DNA from: Novosphingobium colocasiae
GTDB lineage: Bacteria > Pseudomonadota > Alphaproteobacteria > Sphingomonadales > Sphingomonadaceae
NCBI RefSeq assembly: GCF_014652555.1
Contig: NZ_BMZA01000015.1
Span: 19,417-83,416, forward strand
Length of the DNA stretch: 64,000 nt
Reading direction: 5' to 3'
Part shown: positions 25,569 through 33,360 of the stretch, in pieces
Layout of the letters: every line of letters starts with the position of its first letter
How positions within the stretch are numbered: the first letter of the stretch is position 1
Made by a program: the position numbers and the translations under genes
The notes under the pieces: generated by a model
Told to the model about the DNA's origin: nothing
The model's database searches: none
What the model saw: only the letters and a program-made list of their open reading frames with translations

Positions 25569-26921
25569 TCAGGCCACCATCGCGCGGCGTGAATCGAGCG
25601 ATTCGATCATCGCTTCGAGGCGCGTGTTCAGCAGTTCGTCCTTGTAGAACGATTCATCCGCCACATCGCCTTCAAAGAACAGTGCCGCGCGGCCATGTTT
25701 GCGGGCGGAATCGACGATCAGGTGCTGCGAGTTGGTCATGCCCCGGCACGTGCGCGAGACGTGCATGACCATTCCGTCGATCTTGAACTTGTCGCACAGC
25801 CGGTCGATCTCGCCGATCATGTACGGCGCGCCGGAATTGTTCGGGCACGCCAGGTAATTGTGCGCCATGCCCGGCACCGGATCGGCCAGGTTCACCGCCT
25901 GCGGCTCCTGCCAGAACGACATGTGCGTGTACCGTCCGGCGACGACGCAGGCGTTGTTGGCCGCGAACTTCTCCGCCAGCCAGCCGACCTTGTTCCAGTT
26001 CATCATGCCGTCGAAGAAGAAGCGGTACTTCTCATCAGGCACCGCGCCCTCGCCATCGGCGACGCGCTGGGCGATCTCGGCCTTGAGCACTTCGAAGAAA
26101 TCGACGAGCCGCTGCGTGCCCGGCATGAAGTTGACGTGCGCGATCGTGACGATCCAGTCGAAGAAACTGGCCGGCGAAGGCGTTGCGGTGCACAGGTCCA
26201 TCGCCTCCAGCCGCAGCTCGGCCGATTTCTTGATGTACGACATGACCTCGCTCAGCCGGTCCCAGTCATACTTGCGGCCGGTATTTTCGGACAGGAACTC
26301 GGTCATCGCGCGCAACTGGCGCGAGACGTAAGCGACCTTGTCGTCCATCTCGCTGCCGGCAAGGTACTGCGCATCCTTGCGTCCGCCCCACAGCATCGGC
26401 ACGTTGACGTGGAAGATCGGCACCCGCTTGTCGAACAGGCGATAGATCATCTCGTCCCACTGCTGGCCCGAACTGCAATAGGGATAGGCGTTCACGATCA
26501 TGTCCGGCATCGGCAACTGGCTGATCGCCATGCCGCGCGGACTTTCGGGATCGATCTTCCCGTCCTGCAGGTCCTTCTTGTCCATCAGCGCCTGGCCGAT
26601 GTGAGTGCGCGCATAGGAACACAGTTCCCGATCGTAGCCCCGCGATTCGCCCGCGCTCTGCGCATCGCCTTCGACATGGCGGGCCGCGAGATAGGCGGAC
26701 CACGCCTCGCCGTGGACCCAGGCCACGTCATGCGCCTGGAAGAACGGCGGGATATAGGTGCCGTTGTACCAGACGACCTTCTTGCCGCTGTCCTTGGCCG
26801 CGAACAGGTCCGACCAGTAATCATGGACGATGCCGCTGCCGATCCGGGTGCTTTTCAGGCGGTTGGATTTGAGGGTGGGCGAATGGACGCCGCGGGCATC
26901 ACTGATATTGCTGTTCTGCAT
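25569..26921 (-). CDS. 2-hydroxyacyl-CoA dehydratase / benzoyl-CoA reductase-like subunit B, pair 1
   Basis: This 450-residue protein belongs to the HGD-D superfamily (HgdA/HgdB, BcrB/BcrC), whose subunits hold [4Fe-4S] clusters and perform one-electron chemistry on CoA esters after ATP-driven activation. Three cysteines conserved in all three B paralogues here are C101 (RELCSYARTH), C149 (YPYCSSGQQWDE) and C392 (SRTCRG), the likely cluster ligands. Other shared blocks are FFDGMMNWNKVGWLAEKFA and FFEGDVADESFYKDELLNTR. The ATG at 26921 has a GGAGAG site and overlaps the upstream subunit gene by 23 bases, so the pair is co-translated. No activator lies beside it; the one at 46940 must serve it, or one elsewhere. 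The substrate is unknown. Confidence 0.88.
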   Translation of the reverse strand: MQNSNISDARGVHSPTLKSNRLKSTRIGSGIVHDYWSDLFAAKDSGKKVVWYNGTYIPPFFQAHDVAWVHGEAWSAYLAARHVEGDAQSAGESRGYDRELCSYARTHIGQALMDKKDLQDGKIDPESPRGMAISQLPMPDMIVNAYPYCSSGQQWDEMIYRLFDKRVPIFHVNVPMLWGGRKDAQYLAGSEMDDKVAYVSRQLRAMTEFLSENTGRKYDWDRLSEVMSYIKKSAELRLEAMDLCTATPSPASFFDWIVTIAHVNFMPGTQRLVDFFEVLKAEIAQRVADGEGAVPDEKYRFFFDGMMNWNKVGWLAEKFAANNACVVAGRYTHMSFWQEPQAVNLADPVPGMAHNYLACPNNSGAPYMIGEIDRLCDKFKIDGMVMHVSRTCRGMTNSQHLIVDSARKHGRAALFFEGDVADESFYKDELLNTRLEAMIESLDSRRAMVA

Positions 26922-28107
26922 CGCTTCTCTCCACTTGCACGTGCGCGGCGGGCGGGGTGGCCGCAAGGCGACGGCGCGCCACTTCCACGAAAGTTTCCAG
27001 CCGGGTCTTGAAGGCTTCCATCGGCATGGAATCGTGTTCGGTTTCCAGCTTGAGCATCAGGATGCCTTCACGATCGCAGGCTTCCATGATTTCCGGGAAA
27101 TAGTACATGTGCGGTTCGCAGAACTTGGCGACCAGCACGATCAGCCCTTTGGCTCCGGTCCGGCGAATGTCGCGAATGAGGAAGTCGTCCCAGTCGGCAT
27201 CGCCATCGGCGCGGGTCGGGCACGGGACGTTGGCGTTGCGGCCGATGTACCAGTGCGCCAGCGCCGCCAGCGGTTCCTCGTCCTCGGGCACGTCGGTCGA
27301 GATGTAGCGGTAGCCGTGGTAGAGATCGTCACCGACGACGACCATCCCGGTCTGCTCCACCGCATCCAGCAGCTCCAGCTTGGGGGCCTGGCACAAGTGC
27401 CCCGAAAGGTAGACCGGCAGGCCCTGCGGTGCCGGGGGCGGGCTGGCTTCGATCTCTGCCAGCAGCGCTTCGAGCAGCGCGGTATGTTCGGCGCGGTCCA
27501 TCACCATGCTCGACTTGACGACGTGCTGCATTTCGCGCGCGGTCAGCCCGGCCCGCCCTTCGATCCGCAAGGCGTAAAGCCGGCGGATGAGCTGGCGGTT
27601 GCGGTTGAACAGGGAGATGCTGGCGCGCAGGGCATCGTCGGTGATGACGACCCCCAGCAGTTCCTCGATCTCCTGCTTAAGGTGGGCATAGACCTGCCGG
27701 GTTTCGGCAAAGGCCCAGGCCATGTCGAGCGAGGATACCGGCTGCTCGAAGATGATCGGCATGTCGGGATCGTTCCAGCGGATGACATCGGCGGTGCCGA
27801 GCAATTGCACGCAGTGATCGCCGAACATGATGCCGTCCAGCACCTTGAACCGGCCCTTGAGCGCCTGATCGGCGACGCTGCGATTGAAGCCGCAATAGAA
27901 TGAGAAGACCGCGCCTTCACCATCGGTGATCGGGTCTTCGGCCTCCTGAATGATGATCGGCAGCGCACCGGCGGCGTGCGCGAGCTCCAGCGGGAAGTGC
28001 ATCGGGAAAGAGCCGATCACGGGCCGCCCATGTTCCGCCTTCCAACGCGCCGCATAGCCCAGACTGTCCGCCCCGGCCGCCGCGAACGATTCGAGAATAG
28101 CACGCAT
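26899..28107 (-). CDS. 2-hydroxyacyl-CoA dehydratase / benzoyl-CoA reductase-like subunit A, pair 1
   Basis: The 402-residue partner subunit shows the other half of the HGD-D family pattern: HAAGALPIIIQEAEDP near residue 50, C72 (FYCGFNRSVADQ), C99 (GDHCVQLLG) and C330 (AKFCEPHMYYFPE). These are the three cysteines expected to bind a [4Fe-4S] cluster. A further block, GDDLYHGYRYISTDVPE, is shared with the paralogue at 49256. The C-terminal LKLETEHDSMPMEAFKTRL matches the end of BcrC/HgdB-type proteins. It is first of a two-gene operon reading away from the large SDR-CoA ligase operon. The ATG at 28107 follows GAGGAAA. Confidence 0.88.
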   Translation of the reverse strand: MRAILESFAAAGADSLGYAARWKAEHGRPVIGSFPMHFPLELAHAAGALPIIIQEAEDPITDGEGAVFSFYCGFNRSVADQALKGRFKVLDGIMFGDHCVQLLGTADVIRWNDPDMPIIFEQPVSSLDMAWAFAETRQVYAHLKQEIEELLGVVITDDALRASISLFNRNRQLIRRLYALRIEGRAGLTAREMQHVVKSSMVMDRAEHTALLEALLAEIEASPPPAPQGLPVYLSGHLCQAPKLELLDAVEQTGMVVVGDDLYHGYRYISTDVPEDEEPLAALAHWYIGRNANVPCPTRADGDADWDDFLIRDIRRTGAKGLIVLVAKFCEPHMYYFPEIMEACDREGILMLKLETEHDSMPMEAFKTRLETFVEVARRRLAATPPAAHVQVERSDAEQQYQ

Positions 28108-28524
28108 TTGCGCTGATTTTCCTCATTCAACAGAATTCGCAGTTGGCATTGAACCATTCCCACCGCATAAGTCAAGCCCATTTAAGTTTGATAAATTCCC
28201 TGCACTAACCCCTCGAATCGTAATCTATATATATGATTTATATATCTTTTTATATACCGAGTATTGAATGAATGACCCTCATCATTGATGATAACCACGC
28301 ATACCAAGCGCACCCGCAACACCACCGGCCGCAGCGCCAGCCGGAACGAGACTCGCGAATTGATGAGGTTGGTTCATAAGAAAGCACATAAATCGCGCTC
28401 ATCAACCTGTGTGAAAAATCTATCACATTGATTTTAAATGGTTTAAAATAATTTGCGTCTCACTCATAAAATTTCTAGAAAATGGATCAACGAGGAAGGC
28501 TTAAAGCCCAGAGAGAGGAACGTC
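28108..28524. promoter_or_regulatory. AT-rich divergent promoter region between HGD pair 1 and the large catabolic operon
   Basis: About 417 bases, far more AT-rich than its surroundings. A 28-base block of almost pure A/T lies near 28225-28255. A TGTGA-N8-TCACA palindrome is at 28410-28427, and CTCACTCATAAAATT precedes the first SDR gene. No gene is seen. The region must hold both divergent promoters, but no clear -35/-10 pair can be assigned by eye. Confidence 0.5.
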
Positions 28525-29319
28525 GTGAGCCCCGCCAGTCCGTCTGCATTCGCGTTTTCAGAAGCCGTCGCCGTGATCGTCGGTGGCACGGCCGGAGTTG
28601 GCCTGGCTGCGGCGCGCAAGTTCATCGAAGCAGGCGTGCGCCGGATCGCCATCGTCGGGCGCAATGCCGAACGCGGCGAAGCGGCTGCGGCATCGCTGCG
28701 CGAACTGCCGGGCGGTGCGCAGGTGCTGTTCATTGCCGCCGATGCCAACCGCGCTGGCGAAGCGCAGCGCATCGTCGCGGGCACGGTCGACCGTTTCGGC
28801 ACGATCGACATCCTGCTCAATTCCACCGTCGGCACCGCAGGACCGCAACTGCTCAAAGACATCCCGGCCAATGAACTGGAAGCGATCCTTGTCCAGCAGG
28901 CGATGGGCCCGATCCTGATGAGCCACGCCGTCCTGCCGACAATGATCGACGGCGGACGCGGGGTGATCCTCAACATCGCGTCGGATGCGGCAAAGCTTGC
29001 GACCCCCGGTGAATCGGTGATCGGCGCGGCGATGGCGGCGATCGTGATGTTCACCCGTACCCTCGCGATCGAGGCCAAGCGCAACAATATCCGCGCCAAC
29101 GCCCTCACCCCGTCGCTGATCCAGGGCACGCTCACACATGCACGCATGCAGGAAAACGAGTTTTCCCAGAAGCTGTTCGCGAAAGCCGCCAAGATGGCGC
29201 ACCTGGGCGTTGCCGAAGCGGACGACCTGGCCGATCTCGCCGTCTTCCTGGCCAGCCCGCAGGCCGCCAAGATTACCGGTCAGGCGATCAGCGCCAATGG
29301 CGGGATCTCTGCGGCATGA
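28525..29319 (+). CDS. SDR-fold protein lacking the catalytic Tyr/Lys
   Basis: The 264-residue protein has the SDR Rossmann start (VIVGGTAGVGLAAARKF) and the family end (KITGQAISANGGISA). However, the usual NNAG is LNSTVG, and the active-site Y-x3-K is replaced: aligning on the following TRTLAIEAKR puts I and M at the tyrosine and lysine places (SVIGAAMAAIVMF). The same substitution occurs in the paralogue at 52875-53663, so it is conserved and not decay. It may bind NAD(P) but react differently or serve as a binding partner. The GTG at 28525 follows GAGAGAGGAA. It heads a rightward series of closely spaced genes ending at 43330. Confidence 0.8.
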   Translation: MSPASPSAFAFSEAVAVIVGGTAGVGLAAARKFIEAGVRRIAIVGRNAERGEAAAASLRELPGGAQVLFIAADANRAGEAQRIVAGTVDRFGTIDILLNSTVGTAGPQLLKDIPANELEAILVQQAMGPILMSHAVLPTMIDGGRGVILNIASDAAKLATPGESVIGAAMAAIVMFTRTLAIEAKRNNIRANALTPSLIQGTLTHARMQENEFSQKLFAKAAKMAHLGVAEADDLADLAVFLASPQAAKITGQAISANGGISAA

Positions 29320-30125
29320 GCGCGGGCAACACCGGCTGCCGCCGTCTCGAAGGGCGCAAGGCCGTCGTCACCGGCGGCGGTAGCGGAATCGGTCGCGCCT
29401 CGGCGCTGCGCTTCGCGTCGGAAGGTGCCGAAGTGTTCGTCACCGGGCGCACGCAGGACAATATCGCCGAAACCGCCGAAATGATCCGCGCGGCCGGCGG
29501 CGTCGCCCACTTCCACGTCTGCGACGTGACGGTGGAGGATGATGTTGCGGCGATGAGCGTGAAGGCGCGCGAAACGCTGGGCACCTACGAAATCCTGTTC
29601 GCCAACGCCGGCAACACCGATTCCATGGCCTCCCTGTTCGACCAGACGGTGGAACAATGGGATCACTCTTGGCGCGGCAACGTGATCTCGGCCTTCCTGA
29701 CCCTGAAGCATTGCGGCCCGGTGCTGCGCGATGCCGGCAAGGGTTCGATCATCCTGATGAGTTCGGCCGGATCGCTGCGCGCCAACGCCGGGACCATCGC
29801 CTATGGCTGCGCCAAGGCGGCGGTGAACATGCTGGCGATGGGCGCCGCCAACGCCTTTCGCGGCACCCAGGTGCGCGTGAATGCGATCGCTTCGGGACTG
29901 GTCGAGACCAAGCTTACCAAATCCGCCTTCGACTATGCCCGCAACAAGGGCGTCGAACACAAGATGGGCGGCATCACTCCGCTTCGCCGCACCGGAATGC
30001 TGGAGGAGGCCGCCGGCGTGGCCGCGTTCCTCGCCAGCGACGACAGCGGCTTCATCACCGGCCAGGTCATCGCCGCTGACGGCGGCCTGAGCAGCACCCA
30101 CCCCTTCGGCAAGGTAGACCTCTGA
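29316..30125 (+). CDS. Short-chain dehydrogenase/reductase (classical)
   Basis: The 269-residue protein is a classical SDR with AVVTGGGSGIGRASALRF, the ANAG motif (LFANAGNTDS), catalytic serine in LMSSAGSLRA and AYGCAKAAVNML with Tyr and Lys. It should oxidise a hydroxyl group or reduce a keto group, likely at the CoA-ester stage. Its ATG overlaps the stop of the preceding SDR gene (ATGA), implying translational coupling of the unusual and the normal SDR. Confidence 0.88.
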   Translation: MSAGNTGCRRLEGRKAVVTGGGSGIGRASALRFASEGAEVFVTGRTQDNIAETAEMIRAAGGVAHFHVCDVTVEDDVAAMSVKARETLGTYEILFANAGNTDSMASLFDQTVEQWDHSWRGNVISAFLTLKHCGPVLRDAGKGSIILMSSAGSLRANAGTIAYGCAKAAVNMLAMGAANAFRGTQVRVNAIASGLVETKLTKSAFDYARNKGVEHKMGGITPLRRTGMLEEAAGVAAFLASDDSGFITGQVIAADGGLSSTHPFGKVDL

Positions 30126-30164
30126 AACCGGGGCGTCGCCACAGGAAGGCAAAGAGAGTTAGAC

Positions 30165-31421
30165 ATGGATTTTGAACTGCCCGCCGAAATCACCGCCAAG
30201 CTGGCCGAGATCGATGCGTTCAACGAACGCGAGATCAAGCCGCTCGAGCGCGAGAATATCCAGTTCTTCGACCACCGCCGCGAACATGCCCGCACCGACT
30301 GGGATCGCGATGGCCAGCCGCGCGAGGAATGGAACGATCTTATCGCCGAAATGGAACGCCGCGCCGATGCCGCCGGCTTCCTGCGGCTTGGCCTGTCGAA
30401 GGACATTCCCGGCGGCGGTGGTGCCTCCAACCTGATGATCGCCGCGATCCGCGAGCACATGGCGGGCCAGGGCCTGCAGCTTGCGAACGACCTGCAGGAC
30501 GAAAGCTCGGTTGTCGGCAACTTCCCGATCGTGCCGGTGCTTCACGAATACGGAACGCCCGAGCAGAAGCAGTACATCGAAGGCATCATCGGGCGGAAGA
30601 ACCACCTCGCCTTCGCGCTGACCGAGCCCGACCATGGCAGCGACGCGACCCATATCGAGACGACCGCCGTTCGCGAGGGCGACCAGTGGGTCATCAACGG
30701 CCAGAAGCGCTACAACAGCCAGGTCTATCGCGCCAAGGCCGACCTGATCTTCGCGCGCACCTCGGGCAAGGCCGGCGATGCCGATGGCATCACCGCGTTC
30801 ATCGTCCCGATGAGCACGCCGGGGATCGACATCCTCTACAATCACTGGACCTTCAACATGCCCAGCGACCACCCCGAGGTGGGCCTGAAGGGCGTGCGCG
30901 TGGGTGACGAGGCGATCTTGGGCGGGCTTGGCAAGGGGCTCTACATCGCCCAGCGCTTCGTCCACGAGAACCGCATCCGCCAGGCGGCCGCCAGCACCGG
31001 CGCGGCGCGCTACTGCATCCAGCAGGCGGTGAAGTACGCCAACGAGCGCAAGGTGTTCGGACAATCTTTGTCGAAGAACCAGATCATCCAGTTCCAGCTC
31101 GCCGAGCTCTATGCCGAGGTCGAGATGCTGCGCAACTTCGTGTTCCGCACCGCCTGGGAGATGGATCGCCGTTCGCCGCTGGAAATCAGCGACAAGGTTT
31201 CGATCTGCAACTTCAAGGCCAACCGCCTCGTCTGCCAGGCGGCCGACCGGGCGATCCAGGTCCACGGCGGCATGGGCTACACCCGCGCCTATCCGTTCGA
31301 GCACATCTATCGCCACCACCGCCGCTACAGGATCACCGAAGGCTCGGAAGAGATCCAGATCCGCCGGGTCGCGCAGTACCTGTTCGGCTTCGGCAAGGCC
31401 AAGGGGACCGCGCGTGGCTGA
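30165..31421 (+). CDS. Acyl-CoA dehydrogenase of the LvaC/ACAD10-ACAD11 type
   Basis: The 418-residue flavoprotein is an acyl-CoA dehydrogenase homologue: FALTEPDHGSDATHIETTA, NGQKRYNSQVYRAKADLIFA, then QVHGGMGYTRAYPFEHIYR and RITEGSEEIQIRR, where the glutamate base sits. The long N-terminus and the kinase gene overlapping its end match the LvaC/LvaA pair of levulinate breakdown and mammalian ACAD11/ACAD10. There a 4-hydroxyacyl-CoA is phosphorylated and the phosphate is eliminated on the flavoenzyme. The same role, removal of a hydroxyl distant from the thioester, is inferred here. An ordinary dehydrogenase role cannot be excluded. Confidence 0.82.
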   Translation: MDFELPAEITAKLAEIDAFNEREIKPLERENIQFFDHRREHARTDWDRDGQPREEWNDLIAEMERRADAAGFLRLGLSKDIPGGGGASNLMIAAIREHMAGQGLQLANDLQDESSVVGNFPIVPVLHEYGTPEQKQYIEGIIGRKNHLAFALTEPDHGSDATHIETTAVREGDQWVINGQKRYNSQVYRAKADLIFARTSGKAGDADGITAFIVPMSTPGIDILYNHWTFNMPSDHPEVGLKGVRVGDEAILGGLGKGLYIAQRFVHENRIRQAAASTGAARYCIQQAVKYANERKVFGQSLSKNQIIQFQLAELYAEVEMLRNFVFRTAWEMDRRSPLEISDKVSICNFKANRLVCQAADRAIQVHGGMGYTRAYPFEHIYRHHRRYRITEGSEEIQIRRVAQYLFGFGKAKGTARG

Positions 31422-32478
31422 TGCGGCGGCCATCGCTGTCGAGGAAGCGGGGCGCTCCGGCGTGCCCGGCCTTGACGGCGTGGCCCTTGCCAACTGGCTG
31501 GCGGCGCGGCTGCCCGAAGCGACGGGCGGGGTGGAGATCGCCCCGGCCGCCGGCGGCATGTCCAACCCGACGTTCTTCATCACTTGCGGCGAACGCCGGC
31601 TGGTGCTGCGCAAGAAGCCACCGGTCGTGCTGTCGCCCGCCGCGCACCGGATCGACCGCGAATACCGCCTGCTCGTGGCCTTTGCCGGCTCGGACGTGCG
31701 GGCCCCGGCCCCGGTGCTCTACTGCGATGATGCCTCCGTGATCGGCACCGAGTTCTACCTGATGGAGCGGCTCGAGGGCGTCGTCAGCCATGACTATGCC
31801 TTACCCGGCCTCGATGCTGCAGCGCGCCGGGCTGCTTATCCGGCGATGGCCGGTGCGCTCGCGGCGATCCACCGGTTCGACTGGCAGGCCGCCGGGCTCG
31901 GCGATTTCGGCAAGCCCGGCAACTACTTCGCGCGCCAGATCGATGGCTGGTCGCGCCAGTGGCAGCAGTTCGCGATTACGGACAATCCGGCAGTCGATCG
32001 GCTGGAAGCATGGCTGCGCGCCGAACTGCCCGAGGATGATGGCTGCGCCACGATCGCCCATGGCGATTTTCGCGCCGCCAACGTGATGTTCCGGCCTGAC
32101 GGTTCGGTTTCCGGCGTTTTCGACTGGGAACTGTCCACCATCGGCCACCCCCTGGCAGACCTTGGGTTCTGCCTGCAGGGATGGTTCCTTGCGCCGGACG
32201 AGAACGGCGGCGTTGCCGGGCTCGACCTGCCGGCGCTCGGCATTCCGACGGCGTCCGAATTCGTGGCCGCATACTATGCCGCCGCACCGGAAATGCCGCG
32301 GCTGACCGCCTTCCACGTCGCTTTCGCCATGTACCGCGCCGCAGTCGGCGTTTCGGGCGTGGCAGTGCGCGCCCGCAGCGGCGCGGTTCCCGATCCCGCC
32401 GCCTCGGCCGAGGCCAGCCGTTTCGCGCAGGCCTACGCCCGAGCCGGCCTTCACGCCATCGACAGCGGAGAATTCTGA
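31414..32478 (+). CDS. APH-fold kinase paired with the acyl-CoA dehydrogenase (LvaA-like)
   Basis: The 354-residue protein has the aminoglycoside-phosphotransferase kinase fold: AAGGMSNPTFFITCGERRL (nucleotide loop), RLVLRKKPP with the conserved lysines, IAHGDFRAANVMF (catalytic HGD-x-R-x-x-N) and GVFDWELSTIGHPLADLG (metal-binding aspartate). Next to an acyl-CoA dehydrogenase, this fold is known as the 4-hydroxyacyl-CoA kinase of the lva pathway and of ACAD10, not as an antibiotic resistance gene. The GTG start at 31414 overlaps the dehydrogenase stop by eight bases. Confidence 0.8.
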   Translation: MADAAAIAVEEAGRSGVPGLDGVALANWLAARLPEATGGVEIAPAAGGMSNPTFFITCGERRLVLRKKPPVVLSPAAHRIDREYRLLVAFAGSDVRAPAPVLYCDDASVIGTEFYLMERLEGVVSHDYALPGLDAAARRAAYPAMAGALAAIHRFDWQAAGLGDFGKPGNYFARQIDGWSRQWQQFAITDNPAVDRLEAWLRAELPEDDGCATIAHGDFRAANVMFRPDGSVSGVFDWELSTIGHPLADLGFCLQGWFLAPDENGGVAGLDLPALGIPTASEFVAAYYAAAPEMPRLTAFHVAFAMYRAAVGVSGVAVRARSGAVPDPAASAEASRFAQAYARAGLHAIDSGEF

Positions 32479-32481
32479 AGC

Positions 32482-33360
32482 ATGCCGTACAATTCCGTGT
32501 TCCGCCCCGATCTGTTCGCCGGCCAGACCATCATGGTGACCGGCGGCGGCAGCGGCATCGGCCGGTGCCTGGCGCACGAGCTGGTCTCGCTGGGGGCGCA
32601 AGTGGTGATCCTGGGCCGCAATGCCGAGAAGCTTGACACCGTGGCCGGCGAGATCCGCGAGGATGGCGGCGATGTCGCGACGCAGGTGTGCGACATTCGC
32701 GACGAGGAAAGCGTGATCGCCGCGATCGAGGCGACGCTGGCGCGGTTCGGCCGGATCGACGGTCTCGTCAACAATGCCGGCGGGCAATACCGCACGCCGA
32801 TGAACACCATCTCGACGCGCGGCTTCGAGGCGGTGGTGCGCAACAACCTGACCGGCGGGTTCATCTTCATGCGCGAGGTGTTCAACCGCTGGATGGCCGA
32901 CAACGGCGGCGCGATCGTCAACATGATCGCCGACATCTGGAACGGATGGCCCGACTTCGCCCACTCCGGCGCGGCGCGTGGCGGTATGTGGACGCTGACG
33001 GAAAGCGCCGCGTGCGAATGGGCGGCCAACGGCGTGCGGGTGAACGCGGTGGCACCGGGCGGCATCGCCTCCTCCGGGTTCGATACCTATGCGCCGGAAA
33101 TTCAGCACAAGCTGTTCGAGTATACCCGTCGCGTGCCCCAGCAACGCTTCGGCACCGAGGCGGAAGTGGCCGCCGCGATCACGTATCTGCTTTCGCCCGC
33201 CGCCGCCTACATCACCGGCTCGTGCATCCGCGTCGATGGCGGCGCGCCCAACGCGCGCCAGACCTGGACGCTGGCCGAAAGCGATCGCAACGCGCCTTAC
33301 GAAGGCTTCCATCGCGCGAAAATGCCGGAAGTGCTCAAGCGCGGGCCGGGAGGCGCGTGA
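32482..33360 (+). CDS. SDR similar to 2,4-dienoyl-CoA / trans-2-enoyl-CoA reductases
   Basis: The 292-residue protein has TIMVTGGGSGIGRCLAHEL and LVNNAGGQYRTP. In place of the tyrosine motif it has DFAHSGAARGGMWTLTESAA. This HSGAAR pattern is typical of peroxisomal enoyl-CoA and dienoyl-CoA reductases, which use NADPH to reduce conjugated double bonds of CoA esters. It would suit handling of unsaturated ring or chain intermediates. Three bases separate it from the kinase gene, and its stop overlaps the next start (TGATG). Confidence 0.78.
   Translation: MPYNSVFRPDLFAGQTIMVTGGGSGIGRCLAHELVSLGAQVVILGRNAEKLDTVAGEIREDGGDVATQVCDIRDEESVIAAIEATLARFGRIDGLVNNAGGQYRTPMNTISTRGFEAVVRNNLTGGFIFMREVFNRWMADNGGAIVNMIADIWNGWPDFAHSGAARGGMWTLTESAACEWAANGVRVNAVAPGGIASSGFDTYAPEIQHKLFEYTRRVPQQRFGTEAEVAAAITYLLSPAAAYITGSCIRVDGGAPNARQTWTLAESDRNAPYEGFHRAKMPEVLKRGPGGA

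Noticed and set aside
25569..28107. Naming pair 1 as a benzoyl-CoA reductase
   Set aside because: The superfamily cysteines do not separate dehydratases from reductases, and the dedicated BcrA/BcrD-type activator pair is absent, so only a superfamily name is given.
28162..28180. Third-regulon TAAG...CAT box upstream of HGD pair 1
   Set aside because: TAAGTCAAGCCCAT matches the consensus only in the first four and last three bases, no better than chance in this region.
28410..28427. CRP/FNR-type site TGTGA...TCACA
   Set aside because: The spacer is 8 bases instead of 6, and a single copy in an AT-rich region is weak evidence.
30159..31613. 484-codon minus-strand frame opposite the acyl-CoA dehydrogenase
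   Set aside because: Shadow of a clear flavoprotein gene with all family motifs on the plus strand.
31414..32478. Antibiotic (aminoglycoside) resistance kinase
   Set aside because: The fold is shared, but overlap with an acyl-CoA dehydrogenase gene and its place in a CoA-ester operon point to a hydroxyacyl-CoA kinase.
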